Below, piece by piece: positions 50,141 through 59,860 of a stretch of 64,000 nt of DNA. The notes beneath the pieces are model-generated. The model did no database searches, was not told the origin of the DNA, and worked only from the letters and a program-made list of their open reading frames with translations. The translations under genes and the position numbers were made by a program. The stretch spans positions 1 to 64,000 of the forward strand of contig CAILUU010000026.1 in NCBI GenBank assembly GCA_903837525.1. Direction: 5' to 3'. Position 1 is the stretch's first letter. Each line of letters starts with the position of its first letter. The stretch comes from an uncultured Bacteroidota bacterium (lineage in GTDB: Bacteria; Bacteroidota; Bacteroidia; Chitinophagales; Chitinophagaceae).

Positions 50141-53100
50141 ATGGCATTCAAAAAAGAAAACCGTCCAAGACCAAGCTTTTCTCAAATCACCATTGGGTTA
50201 GCATCTCCGGATAGTATTTTAGAAAAAAGCTATGGCGAAGTTTTAAAGCCAGAAACCATTAACTACCGTACTTACAAGCCAGAAAGAGATGGTTTGTTTT
50301 GCGAAAGAATTTTTGGCCCTGTAAAAGATTACGAATGTGCTTGCGGAAAGTATAAGCGTATACGTTATAAGGGTATTGTGTGTGATAGATGTGGAGTAGA
50401 AGTAACCGAAAAGAAAGTTCGTAGAGAAAGAATGGGGCACATTAAATTAGTAGTTCCCGTAGTACATATTTGGTATTTTAAATCGTTACCAAATAAAATT
50501 GGCTACTTATTAGGCATGAGTTCTAAGAAGTTAGAAACCATTGTTTATTACGAACGTTTTGTAGTAATACAAAGTGGTATTCGTGCCGATAAAGGACAAA
50601 ATTATAGCGATTTATTAACTGAAGAAGAGTATTTAGATATTTTAGATACCCTTCCAAAAGATAATCAACATTTGCCTGACGAAGACCCAAATAAGTTTAT
50701 AGCTAAAATGGGTGCCGAAGCAGTGCATGATATGTTACAACGTTTAGATTTAGATCAATTAAGTTTTGATTTACGTAACGCAGCAGCTAACGAAACATCT
50801 CAACAACGTAAAGCAGATGCCTTAAAGCGTTTAAGCGTTGTAGAAAGTTTCCGTGATGCTAATACAAGAATTAATAACAGACCAGAGTGGATGGTAATGC
50901 GATACATACCAGTAATACCACCAGAGTTGCGTCCATTAGTCCCATTAGATGGTGGACGTTTTGCATCAAGCGATTTAAATGATTTATACCGTAGGGTAAT
51001 TATTCGTAATAATCGTTTAAAGCGTTTATTAGAAATTAAAGCACCAGAAGTAATTTTACGTAATGAAAAACGTATGCTTCAGGAGGCTATTGACTCGTTG
51101 TTTGATAACAGTCGTAAATCAAATGCTGTAAAAGCAGAAGGTGGCAGACCGTTAAAATCATTGAGTGATGTATTAAAAGGTAAGCAAGGACGTTTCCGTC
51201 AAAACTTGTTGGGTAAACGTGTGGATTACTCTGGTCGTTCGGTAATTGTAGTAGGACCAGAATTAAAAATGCATGAGTGTGGTTTACCAAAAGATATGGC
51301 TGCCGAATTATTTAAGCCATTTATTATTCGTAAACTAATTGAAAGAGGGATAGTAAAAACGGTTAAGAGTGCACGAAAATTAGTTGATAAAAAAGAAGCT
51401 ATTATTTGGGATATTTTAGAGAATATTTTGAAAGGTCATCCGGTAATGTTGAACAGAGCCCCAACCCTTCATAGATTATCTATTCAAGCCTTTCAGCCAA
51501 AATTAATTGAAGGAAAAGCAATTCAATTACATCCATTAGTAACTACGGCCTTTAACGCCGATTTTGATGGTGACCAAATGGCGGTGCATGTACCTTTAAG
51601 TAGTGCAGCAATTTTGGAAGCTCAGTTATTAATGCTTTCTAGTCACAATATTTTGAACCCACAGAATGGTACGCCAATTACCCTTCCATCTCAGGACATG
51701 GTATTAGGGTTGTATTACATTACTAAGGGCAAAAAATCTACACCAACAGAAAAAGTAAAAGGCGAAGGAAAAGCATATTATAGTGCAGATGAAGTTATCA
51801 TTGCTCACAACGAAAAGCAATTAGATCTTCATGCAAATATTAGAGTAAAAGTAAATTTCCGTAATGCTGATGGTACTTTAACCTTTAAACTTATTGAAAC
51901 AACTGTTGGTAGAGTAATCTTTAACCAACATGTGCCAAAAGAAGTAGGTTTTGTAAATGCACTATTAACTAAAAAAGCATTAAGAGAAATTATTGGGAAT
52001 ATTTTAAAATGGACTAGTGTACCAGTTACCGCTAAATTTTTGGATGATATTAAAACCCTTGGATACCGTATGGCATTCCGTGGTGGATTATCCTTTAATA
52101 TTAACGACTTAATTATTCCTGATGTTAAGCAATTATTGATTGACAATGCACAGGGAGAAGTAAGTGAAGTGTGGGATAACTACAACATGGGACTTATTAC
52201 GAATAACGAACGTTACAATCAAATTATTGATATTTGGAGTAGGGTAGATACTAAAGTAACCGAAACATTAATTACAGAATTAGCAAACGATAAACAAGGC
52301 TTTAACTCGGTTTATATGATGCTAGATAGTGGAGCAAGGGGTAGTAAGCAACAAATTAAGCAGCTTGCAGGTTTAAGAGGTTTGATGGCTAAGCCAAGAA
52401 AATCTGGTTCATCTGGAAGTGAGATTATTGAAAACCCAATTTTAGCAAACTTTAAAGACGGTTTAAGTGTATTGGAATATTTCATTTCTACGCATGGTGC
52501 TCGTAAAGGTTTGGCGGATACGGCTTTAAAAACAGCTGATGCTGGTTACTTAACTCGTAGGTTGGTTGACGTTGCACAAGATGTAGTAATTAATGAGGAA
52601 GATTGTGGCACATTACGTGGTATTGCAACTTCGGCATTAAAAGATAATGAAGATGTAATAGAACAATTATCGGATAGAATTGAGGGGCGTATGTCCTTGC
52701 ATGATGTTTATCACCCATTAACTGAAGCGTTAATGATTAAGGGTGGAGAAGAGATAAGTGCAGATATGGCAAAAGAAATTGAAGAGAGTGGCATTGAAAC
52801 TGTTGAAATACGTAGCGTACTAACTTGCGAAAGCAAACGTGGAGTATGTGTTAAATGTTATGGTAAAAATTTAGCTAGTGGTATTTTAGCACAACGAGGC
52901 GATGCTGTTGGTATTATTGCTGCACAAAGTATTGGTGAGCCTGGTACACAGTTAACCTTACGTACTTTCCATGTGGGTGGTGTGGCTGGTTCCGCTTCGG
53001 TAGAGAGTACAATGCCTGCTAAATTTGATGGTACTATTCAATTTGATGGTTTACGTACCGTAAATACTGAAGATAATGAAGGCAAAAAAGTACAAATAGT

Positions 53101-54433
53101 AATTGGTCGTACTGGTGAGGTAAGAATTATGGATGTTAAAAACGATCGTTTATTAATAACCAATAATGTTCCTTACGGTGCTACTTTAAATGTAAAAGAC
53201 GGACAAAAAGTTACTAAAGGTGATGTTATTTGTACTTGGGATCCATTTAACAATGTAATTGTTGCAGAAACTGCTGGAGCTATTAAGTTTGATGCGTTAA
53301 TTGAAGGTATTACTTACCGTGATGAAGCAGATGAACAAACTGGCCATAGAGAAAAAGTAGTTATCGAAACAAAAGATAAAACTAAATTGGCTTCTATCCT
53401 TTTAGAAGGTAAAGAAAAGAAAACCTATAACTTACCAGTAGGCTCTCATATTGTTGTAGAAGAAGGCGATGATGTAAGAAGTGGTCAAGTGCTTGTAAAA
53501 ATTCCTAGAGTACTAAGTAAATTAAAAGATATTACTGGAGGTTTACCAAGAGTAACGGAATTATTTGAGGCAAGAAACCCAAGTAACCCTGCGGTGGTTT
53601 GTGAAATTGATGGTGTTACCACTTTTGGTGTTATTAAAAGAGGAAACAGAGAAATAATTGTAGAAGCAAAAGATGGTGTAGTACGTAAATATTTAGTTCC
53701 ATTAAGTCGCCAAATTTTGGTGCAAGATGGCGACTTTGTAAAAGCTGGTGCTCCATTAAGTGATGGTCAAACAGCTCCTGCAGATATTTTAGCTATTAAA
53801 GGTCCATTTGCAGTACAAGAGTATGTGGTAAACGAAATACAAGAGGTTTATCGTTTGCAAGGGGTAAAAATTAATGACAAGCATGTAGAAGTTATTGTTC
53901 GTCAAATGATGCGTAAGGTAACTATTGAAGATGCTGGAGATACTATATTCTTAGAAGGAGATACAGAAGATAAATTAGATTTTAACACAGAGAACGATGC
54001 TATTTTTGATAAAAAAGTAGTAACGGAGCATGGAGAAAGTACTAAGCTAAAAACTGGTCAAATTGTAACGCTTAGAGATATTAGAGAAGAAAATTCTATA
54101 CTACGAAGAGCGGATAAGAAATTAGTAGAATACAGAGATGCTTCGCCAGCAACAAGTAGCCCATTGTTATTAGGAATTACTAAGGCATCGTTAGGTACAC
54201 AAAGTTGGATTTCTGCGGCATCGTTCCAGGAAACAACCAAGGTATTAAGCAGTGCTGCAATACAAGGTAAAACCGATTTAATGTTAGGCTTAAAAGAAAA
54301 CGTTATTACAGGTCATCATATACCAGCAGGTACAGGCTTACGTGAATTTGAAAATATGATTGTAGGTAGTAAGGAAGAATACGAATTGCTTCAAACAACT
54401 AAAGAAGCAATGAGTTTTGATGACGAAGAGTAA
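50141..54433 (+). CDS. rpoC: DNA-directed RNA polymerase subunit beta'
   Basis: 1430 aa; [42 protein letters not shown]-type zinc finger. Confidence 0.99.
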   Translation: MAFKKENRPRPSFSQITIGLASPDSILEKSYGEVLKPETINYRTYKPERDGLFCERIFGPVKDYECACGKYKRIRYKGIVCDRCGVEVTEKKVRRERMGHIKLVVPVVHIWYFKSLPNKIGYLLGMSSKKLETIVYYERFVVIQSGIRADKGQNYSDLLTEEEYLDILDTLPKDNQHLPDEDPNKFIAKMGAEAVHDMLQRLDLDQLSFDLRNAAANETSQQRKADALKRLSVVESFRDANTRINNRPEWMVMRYIPVIPPELRPLVPLDGGRFASSDLNDLYRRVIIRNNRLKRLLEIKAPEVILRNEKRMLQEAIDSLFDNSRKSNAVKAEGGRPLKSLSDVLKGKQGRFRQNLLGKRVDYSGRSVIVVGPELKMHECGLPKDMAAELFKPFIIRKLIERGIVKTVKSARKLVDKKEAIIWDILENILKGHPVMLNRAPTLHRLSIQAFQPKLIEGKAIQLHPLVTTAFNADFDGDQMAVHVPLSSAAILEAQLLMLSSHNILNPQNGTPITLPSQDMVLGLYYITKGKKSTPTEKVKGEGKAYYSADEVIIAHNEKQLDLHANIRVKVNFRNADGTLTFKLIETTVGRVIFNQHVPKEVGFVNALLTKKALREIIGNILKWTSVPVTAKFLDDIKTLGYRMAFRGGLSFNINDLIIPDVKQLLIDNAQGEVSEVWDNYNMGLITNNERYNQIIDIWSRVDTKVTETLITELANDKQGFNSVYMMLDSGARGSKQQIKQLAGLRGLMAKPRKSGSSGSEIIENPILANFKDGLSVLEYFISTHGARKGLADTALKTADAGYLTRRLVDVAQDVVINEEDCGTLRGIATSALKDNEDVIEQLSDRIEGRMSLHDVYHPLTEALMIKGGEEISADMAKEIEESGIETVEIRSVLTCESKRGVCVKCYGKNLASGILAQRGDAVGIIAAQSIGEPGTQLTLRTFHVGGVAGSASVESTMPAKFDGTIQFDGLRTVNTEDNEGKKVQIVIGRTGEVRIMDVKNDRLLITNNVPYGATLNVKDGQKVTKGDVICTWDPFNNVIVAETAGAIKFDALIEGITYRDEADEQTGHREKVVIETKDKTKLASILLEGKEKKTYNLPVGSHIVVEEGDDVRSGQVLVKIPRVLSKLKDITGGLPRVTELFEARNPSNPAVVCEIDGVTTFGVIKRGNREIIVEAKDGVVRKYLVPLSRQILVQDGDFVKAGAPLSDGQTAPADILAIKGPFAVQEYVVNEIQEVYRLQGVKINDKHVEVIVRQMMRKVTIEDAGDTIFLEGDTEDKLDFNTENDAIFDKKVVTEHGESTKLKTGQIVTLRDIREENSILRRADKKLVEYRDASPATSSPLLLGITKASLGTQSWISAASFQETTKVLSSAAIQGKTDLMLGLKENVITGHHIPAGTGLREFENMIVGSKEEYELLQTTKEAMSFDDEE

Positions 54434-54456
54434 AATTTAAAATTTAATTTTATATA

Positions 54457-54488
54457 AGGAGTAAGACTAAAATCTTACTCCTTTTTTA
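54457..54488 (+). terminator. intrinsic terminator after rpoC
   Basis: AAGGAGTAAGActaaaaTCTTACTCCTTTTTT. Confidence 0.9.
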
Positions 54489-54597
54489 TTGAAAATTTAG
54501 GCACTACAGCTGGCATCTATTTTCATAAACGTTACAATTGTAAAAGTGTAGGTATAAACACTCCGTATGTTTATTTTGGATAAATTGTATAAAAACG

Positions 54598-54605
54598 TAT
54601 ATTTG
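54598..54605 (+). promoter_or_regulatory. tRNA-Arg promoter -7 element TATATTTG
   Basis: TAnnTTTG, 13 nt before the tRNA 5' end. Confidence 0.6.
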
Positions 54606-54618
54606 CAATCCAAAAATT

Positions 54619-54695
54619 GGCTTCGTAGCTCAGCTGAATAGAGCGTCTCACTACGGATGAGAAGGTCTTAGGTTTGAATCCTAACGAGGTCACCA
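54619..54695 (+). tRNA. tRNA-Arg (anticodon ACG)
   Basis: Cloverleaf: GGCTTCG / GCTC-GAGC / TCTCA-CTACGGA-TGAGA / TTAGG-TTTGAAT-CCTAA / CGAGGTC-A-CCA; CCA encoded. Confidence 0.95.
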
Positions 54696-54720
54696 ATATA
54701 CTTTCAGTACATAACGTATT

Positions 54721-54745
54721 CCCTATAAATCATTGATTTATGGGG
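54721..54745. repeat. inverted repeat directly downstream of tRNA-Arg (terminator or att-associated)
   Basis: CCCTATAAATCAtTGATTTATGGGG. Confidence 0.7.
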
Positions 54746-54795
54746 AATTTTGTTTCGCTAACTTTCGTTAAACAACGCTTTTCGTCGGATTTTAC

Positions 54796-54830
54796 TTCAC
54801 CATTTTTTCACCAAAGAGCCGATTTTCACC
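54796..54830 (+). repeat. TTCACC(A) direct repeats, integrase arm-site-like
   Basis: TTCACCA at 54796, TTCACCA at 54807, TTCACC at 54825. Confidence 0.45.
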
Positions 54831-54845
54831 TAAGTCTTTAAAAAA

Positions 54846-54923
54846 ATGAAAAAAGTAAAAATGATGTTCTACCAGAACTTAGCAAAAAAAAGTGCTAAAA
54901 CAATGGAAGTGCCAAATTATTGA
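54846..54923 (+). pseudogene. possible decayed tyrosine-integrase N-terminus
   Basis: MKKVKMMFYQNLAKKSAKTMEVPNY*; another frame just downstream reads ..IECLHGKREVT*. Resembles a Bacteroidota integrase start (VKxMFY..KS...C...GKR); very short and low information. Confidence 0.3.
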
Positions 54924-54987
54924 GTGCCTCCACGGTAAGCGTGAGGTGACTTAATTGGCATTGCCTCGTGATAGTGCTGTTTTCCTT

Positions 54988-55461
54988 CTATTTTTCGAGT
55001 GCGCCTTTTGCATATGGATTATAATCTTCAAAATACATTTCAAATCCATTAGGAATAATACCAACATTCCTACAAATTTCAAGAAATCTCAGTTTATCTT
55101 TTTTCGCTATTTTCATTAAACTTTCAAAAATCTCTGGAGGTAATCTTTCTAATACCCTTTCCACAGCTTTGTTTGCCGTTAATGCATAACTTACCGAATC
55201 TTTTGATTTGTATACTTTTAAAAACTGAATAAATTTATTTTTATCATTTTTTAAAAATTCTACTAATTCATGATTACCTTCTTTTACAATTATGGAATCA
55301 GTACTAGATAATTTTTCAATGGTTATATTTAATTTTTTTGCTTCATCTTCTGCATCAACCAACCATTGAGGTTTGGGAGGCGCTACGTAGAAGGGTTTTT
55401 CAGGAGGATTACCACAACTTGTTAAGAATATAACCAATAAAATTGTAACTAACTTTTTCAG
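54988..55461 (-). CDS. putative lipoprotein, probable CTG start
   Basis: In-frame extension gives (CTG)KKLVTILLVIFLTSCGN with lipobox LTSC; the ORF-track TTG start would leave an implausibly short signal. Confidence 0.6.
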   Translation of the reverse strand: MKKLVTILLVIFLTSCGNPPEKPFYVAPPKPQWLVDAEDEAKKLNITIEKLSSTDSIIVKEGNHELVEFLKNDKNKFIQFLKVYKSKDSVSYALTANKAVERVLERLPPEIFESLMKIAKKDKLRFLEICRNVGIIPNGFEMYFEDYNPYAKGALEK

Positions 55462-55550
55462 AGTTGTAATAAATTTAATATAAATCTACGGTCTATTTTT
55501 CAACACGACAAATTCTCATTTAAAAGCAACCTCACAAAATTGTTTTCCCT
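55462..55550. repeat. duplicated 5' region, copy 1 (upstream of the 54988-55461 lipoprotein)
   Basis: Near-identical to 56111-56199: ttgtaataaatttaatataaat..ggtctatttttcaacacgacaaattctcatttaaaagcaacctcacaa. Confidence 0.85.
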
Positions 55551-55667
55551 TGGGTGTATACTATTGTAATTACCAAGTTTGCTTTGATAATTGGAAACAT
55601 CCCAAATAATACATTTTGAAGAAGGCGTTCCAAGTATTTTGCCCAAGCTTTCTAAACAGAATCAAAT

Positions 55668-56111
55668 CTAATAAGAAGTATCAACTTTAATTTCGCCATC
55701 TGTTAATTCAGCATTTTTTACTTTACCAAGTAAATGTGTAGAATCAAATAAACTCCAAATATGCCAAATTTTACGCCATTTACCAGTTAAATTAGCAACA
55801 TGTACTGGGTTCGTTACATCAATATTTAATACACTAAACCAGTTATACATTGCGTTTCTAAAATTGTTACTTCTAAACAAAATTTTATAATCATCATCGG
55901 TTAATTTAGGAACTAGAATATCATCTAATGTATATTTTCTGGAAGATTTGTCATATTTCAGTTTACCTGCTTCTGCCATTTTTTCTAAATCACTACTTAA
56001 GAATTCTTCAAATTGAAATTTTTCAGTTGTTAGATTGGCAACAGTATTAATTTTCGAACCACCACCATTACAAGAGGCGAAAATGATAAGAAAAAAAAGC
56101 AACTTTTTCAT
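55668..56111 (-). CDS. putative lipoprotein
   Basis: MKKLLFFLIIFASCNGGG lipobox. Confidence 0.65.
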   Translation of the reverse strand: MKKLLFFLIIFASCNGGGSKINTVANLTTEKFQFEEFLSSDLEKMAEAGKLKYDKSSRKYTLDDILVPKLTDDDYKILFRSNNFRNAMYNWFSVLNIDVTNPVHVANLTGKWRKIWHIWSLFDSTHLLGKVKNAELTDGEIKVDTSY

Positions 56112-56199
56112 GTTGTAATAAATTTAATATAAATATAAGGTCTATTTTTCAACACGACAAATTCTCATTTAAAAGCAACCTCACAATATTGTCTTGCCT
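56111..56199. repeat. duplicated 5' region, copy 2 (upstream of the 55668-56111 lipoprotein)
   Basis: See 55462-55550. Confidence 0.85.
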
Positions 56200-56410
56200 T
56201 TCGTGTAATTGATAGTATTCCTGAACCCCACTTTTAGTTGATTTTAAAACTTAAATTTTTTTAGTTGTACTTCTTTAGGCAAAATAAATATAGATGGGGT
56301 TATAGTAATAGCCATATCTCTAGAATCGCCTCTTGCACAAAAATTTTAAATAAAGTTATTGGGCAAATGATAGAGATGAATAGTTTAACGTATGCTACAG
56401 ATGAGTTAAG

Positions 56411-56959
56411 TTAAATAAATTCTATACTTTCTATTTCTAGTTCAAAAGAGCCTTCCCTTTTTTCATTGGTAGAAATTCCAATTCTTACTATACTCTCTAA
56501 AATTTTATTGTTAGTTTTATTGCCGGTTGGTTCACCAATTACTTCTTCTATAAAATCAGTAAGGTTTAAGGAAACTGTTTCCCATTTATTTATTTCTTTA
56601 GCCTTAAAGTCATTCTTATATGCAGCCTCATACCATCTACGACTATTCTCTAGCGTAAACGAATATTTTTGACTGGTGGATCTAAATTTTATTTTTACAG
56701 TTTTATATTGCGATAAATCAACCTTACCGAAAGTTGATTTTGTTGAAACAAAACCACCACGGTTTTCTAATGAAACAAACCCTTTAACAATAATTGAAGT
56801 GGTATCATATTTAAGTTGGGCCTCCGATAATCCACCCATTACATTATCGCTTAGTATTACCCAATTGGTAGTTCTGTTTGTAGAAGTGCCAAAATCTATT
56901 TTATAAGGTTTATCGGAAGTAAGCATAAATAGCGGCAAAAGCAAGGATAAAATTTTCAT
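56411..56959 (-). CDS. CIA30-like family protein, exported
   Basis: WVILSDNVMGGLSEAQ...FVSLENRGGFVSTKS...YKTVKIKFRSTSQKYSFTLEN. Confidence 0.75.
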   Translation of the reverse strand: MKILSLLLPLFMLTSDKPYKIDFGTSTNRTTNWVILSDNVMGGLSEAQLKYDTTSIIVKGFVSLENRGGFVSTKSTFGKVDLSQYKTVKIKFRSTSQKYSFTLENSRRWYEAAYKNDFKAKEINKWETVSLNLTDFIEEVIGEPTGNKTNNKILESIVRIGISTNEKREGSFELEIESIEFI

Positions 56960-57038
56960 GTGTGTATCTTTTCATCAATAACAATTAAAGCAAGATATAG
57001 TTCTGCATTTGTTTCCTTTTAAAATTTATTTATTTTTT

Positions 57039-57383
57039 TTAACTTGTAATTTCCCAATAAAATATATACGCATTTAAACCCATGTAAAATATTGCTGGCA
57101 AAGAAATCCAGAGACTATCTTTCAACTTAACTCTTACAATTAAACCAAGCAACATTAATAGGGCAAGTCCACCAGAAGATATTAATAAAACAGGTTTAAA
57201 TAATAAACCTACTAATAGCCCAATAGCACCCAAAATTTCTAGGATAATTGTCAAAAGTCCTAATTTCTCTAATTTGAAGCGTTTAAATTCACTTTTCATA
57301 TGAGGTGAAATGAAGTATGATATAGAATATGCTAAAAATGATAAACTTGAAATTAAAACACTCGAAATAAATAAATAATTCAT
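57039..57383 (-). CDS. DoxX-like membrane protein
   Basis: 4-TM protein; LEKLGLLTIILEILGAIGLLVGLLFKPVLLISSGGLALLMLLGLIVRVKLKDS; internal ATG (MNYLF) preferred. Confidence 0.65.
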   Translation of the reverse strand: MNYLFISSVLISSLSFLAYSISYFISPHMKSEFKRFKLEKLGLLTIILEILGAIGLLVGLLFKPVLLISSGGLALLMLLGLIVRVKLKDSLWISLPAIFYMGLNAYIFYWEITS

Positions 57384-57385
57384 AG

Positions 57386-57730
57386 CTAAATTATATCTAA
57401 TGAAACTAATACAATGAAAACACATAAAATCAAGAAAAATAATGAGGGTAAGCGTTTAAAAAATGGATTTTTTATTTTGAAATGGAAATATTGAGCAGCT
57501 AACATAAAAAAGCCCATAAGAATAGAAGGAATAAGAATTAATAATGGATACCAAATTCCTACGATTAATAAAGTTGCCAGAGAAATTTTAGATGCTCCTA
57601 CAAAGGTTCGGATTAAATCACTTAGTCCAAATTCTTTAAATTCTTTAATGATTACATCATATCGTAAAATCCAAACATAGGCAACTGATGTTGCTACAAC
57701 AATTTGTGCCAAAAGAAGGAAAGTTGTCAT
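57386..57730 (-). CDS. DoxX-like membrane protein
   Basis: 4-TM protein; YVWILRYDVIIKEFKEFGLSDLIRTFVGASKISLATLLIVGIW. Confidence 0.6.
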   Translation of the reverse strand: MTTFLLLAQIVVATSVAYVWILRYDVIIKEFKEFGLSDLIRTFVGASKISLATLLIVGIWYPLLILIPSILMGFFMLAAQYFHFKIKNPFFKRLPSLFFLILCVFIVLVSLDII

Positions 57731-57858
57731 TTTTTATTTTTTTTTAGTTGTGGTTTCTGTTACGTCCTACATATCGAGAAATTCGCCTTTATTATATTTC
57801 AAAACATAAAATTAATCAATCAGTTAGTTTCAAGTTAGCAACTTCGCTCAAGCATGAC

Positions 57859-57991
57859 GCCCAACGTTTTCGGGGCTTGCGTTCGGCGGGCTTTCGGAGC
57901 CTCTCCTGTCTAAACGCACCCAAGTTTATTTACTGCTTAATGTTTATATTCCCTCGTCTGCCCGCTGACGCAATTGTCCCGTGTTATAAGG
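57859..57991 (-). repeat. large imperfect inverted repeat, attC-like
   Basis: CGGGgcTTGCGTtcgGCGGGC (57871-57891) pairs with GCCCGCtgACGCAAttgtCCCG (57960-57981); ends read TTATAAC and GTTGGGC on the gene strand. Confidence 0.5.
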
Positions 57992-58026
57992 ATGTGCGCC
58001 ACACAGAGTTTTTGTCGGTGCTATTA

Positions 58027-58281
58027 TTAAATTTGATGTGAATAAGAATCTTCGTCCGGATATAGTTTTGAACTGTTTAGATTTGTATGAATACCATTTT
58101 CGTCAATGTCTATGTAATATATTTCGTCTGGTTTGATTTTATTTAATAATTCAATACGCTTACTAATTACAACTAAAGCGTCAGGATAACTTTGAGTTAA
58201 ATTATGTTCGTCAAAATACCTTTTAGCGATTTTATGTCCCTTGTGGAATGTCCTGATAATTATTTGTTGAAACTTTTGCAT
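58027..58281 (-). CDS. small hypothetical protein
   Basis: 84-aa ORF. Confidence 0.5.
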   Translation of the reverse strand: MQKFQQIIIRTFHKGHKIAKRYFDEHNLTQSYPDALVVISKRIELLNKIKPDEIYYIDIDENGIHTNLNSSKLYPDEDSYSHQI

Positions 58282-58370
58282 AATATTTTTGTCTTTGAAA
58301 TTATTCGTCTAGTCTTTTTGTTGTCATTTTGCAAATTCAATGTTGGCGGCAGTTTAATTTCGTTACACAG

Positions 58371-58787
58371 TTAATTAGTTTCTAGCTTATTCTCCACCAA
58401 TTCACTTCTGTCAAAGCTTTTAACAAAGAAAAAGTGGTAAACATTTATGTTGCCACTTAGTCCTCCAGATTCGGAAACTGGGAATGCATTCAATAATTTC
58501 CAACCTTTTCCACCTAAATAATTTAAGGCATCCACGGTTGACTTGAATTTTTTAACTTTTCCAGACACTTCATCTTTAATCCTGGTATCTTTAAAACTAA
58601 AAAGACTTCTTCCTTCGCCGAAGTCAATGTCAATTGTAATTTTGTTTGAGAATAGTCTTCCTTGCGAGGTCATTTCACAGAATTGGTCAATCCTCGCAGT
58701 GTCTGATTGTGCAAATGACAACATTGGAATAGATGTTAAGAAGATAAATGTCAATCGCTTAAGTAGGTTTACTTTTTTGTGGTTCAT
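58371..58787 (-). CDS. hypothetical exported protein
   Basis: Signal peptide (LLKRLTFIFLTSIPMLSFA); 138 aa. Confidence 0.6.
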   Translation of the reverse strand: MNHKKVNLLKRLTFIFLTSIPMLSFAQSDTARIDQFCEMTSQGRLFSNKITIDIDFGEGRSLFSFKDTRIKDEVSGKVKKFKSTVDALNYLGGKGWKLLNAFPVSESGGLSGNINVYHFFFVKSFDRSELVENKLETN

Positions 58788-58901
58788 AGTTATTTTATTT
58801 TGGGTTGTTTTAGGAAGGTTTCTACCTTAAACATACCTATTTTTTTTACATATCCAGTTTTTCGTTTTCAGTTTATTTTGTAGTGATACGTGAGGGTAAT
58901 T

Positions 58902-58958
58902 GCACATAACACAATATTACACGAAACCCCCACTTTTTGGGTAGCTGATGTTACGGGC
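58902..58958 (-). repeat. imperfect inverted repeat at the 3' end of the downstream ORF, attC-like
   Basis: GCACATAACA (58902-58911) / TGTTACGGGC (58949-58958), inner CCCCC...GGG hairpin. Confidence 0.4.
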
Positions 58959-58963
58959 ATAAT

Positions 58964-59434
58964 TTATTTTACGCCCTCTATTAATGCCTTAACACAATTG
59001 TCATACTCAATTAACAAATCAGGATTTTGGTTCTTTTCTCTTGTGTAGAGTATGTATGGTTGCATTTTTTTATTAAACTTTATAAATGAAGTACCCATAA
59101 ACCTTTTGATTACATACTTGTCATAAACTCCAATGTTGTAACCAATACTTATATCTTCAAAAATATTAAGCTGTTTTTTAACCTCATTATGTAAAGCGGT
59201 ATCAGAAATAATGATATTTATTAAACTATCACTATCGTTGATGTATTTAATTCTTTTATTAATCGCACTTATGTGGCTTTTGTCTCTTGCTTCTAGTGAA
59301 TGAAGAGTTTCAACTTTTTTTTGCCATTCATCTTGATGTTTTTGCGTCTGAACAGACCATATTATACTAAACAAAATACTTATTGCAGCTAATACTTCAA
59401 AAATTAATTTGTAAGAAAACGTCGTTTTTATCAT
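58964..59434 (-). CDS. hypothetical membrane-anchored protein
   Basis: 156 aa; N-terminal TM segment. Confidence 0.55.
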   Translation of the reverse strand: MIKTTFSYKLIFEVLAAISILFSIIWSVQTQKHQDEWQKKVETLHSLEARDKSHISAINKRIKYINDSDSLINIIISDTALHNEVKKQLNIFEDISIGYNIGVYDKYVIKRFMGTSFIKFNKKMQPYILYTREKNQNPDLLIEYDNCVKALIEGVK

Positions 59435-59669
59435 AATCTTGTTTTTATATAATTTTATTTAATAAACCCGATTTAAAAGTAGGTTTTTCTTTTCATTCAT
59501 TTGATTCGTTTATTTCAAATCAAAAACATTTCCATGATATAAATGAATGAAATTGAAACTTAGATTTTAATCTGTACTCTTTTTTGGTGGAGATTTTACA
59601 GATAATTATTTCAATTTAAGAATTTTATAGCACAATTTATGAAGCCGATACTATAATATTTTCCAGCCA

Positions 59670-59758
59670 TGTTTGCATCCACCACATCGTTGTTTGTGCA
59701 GCTCGAACCAAAGTGCAGCAATGCAAACAGCCGAAGTTTGAACGTCAAGCCCGGCTTG
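59670..59758. repeat. inverted-repeat-rich intergenic segment
   Basis: TGTTTGCAT (59670) / ATGCAAACA (59721) and palindrome CAAGCCcGGCTTG (59746-59758). Confidence 0.5.
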
Positions 59759-59860
59759 TACAAAACCCAATGTAGTGCGTTCGTGGCTCTAATCCAACTT
59801 ATCTTCAGCGTTTATGTTCAACTGTTGAATAGTTTTTTTTGCAACTAGCTATCTAAAAAA

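Noticed and set aside
54724-54743. Inverted repeat after tRNA-Arg as proof of an att site
   Set aside because: It may simply be the tRNA terminator; kept only as supporting evidence for the island.
58543-58830. Plus-strand 95-aa ORF opposite the 58371-58787 gene as a toxin-antitoxin partner
   Set aside because: Antisense overlap, no recognisable toxin or antitoxin motif.
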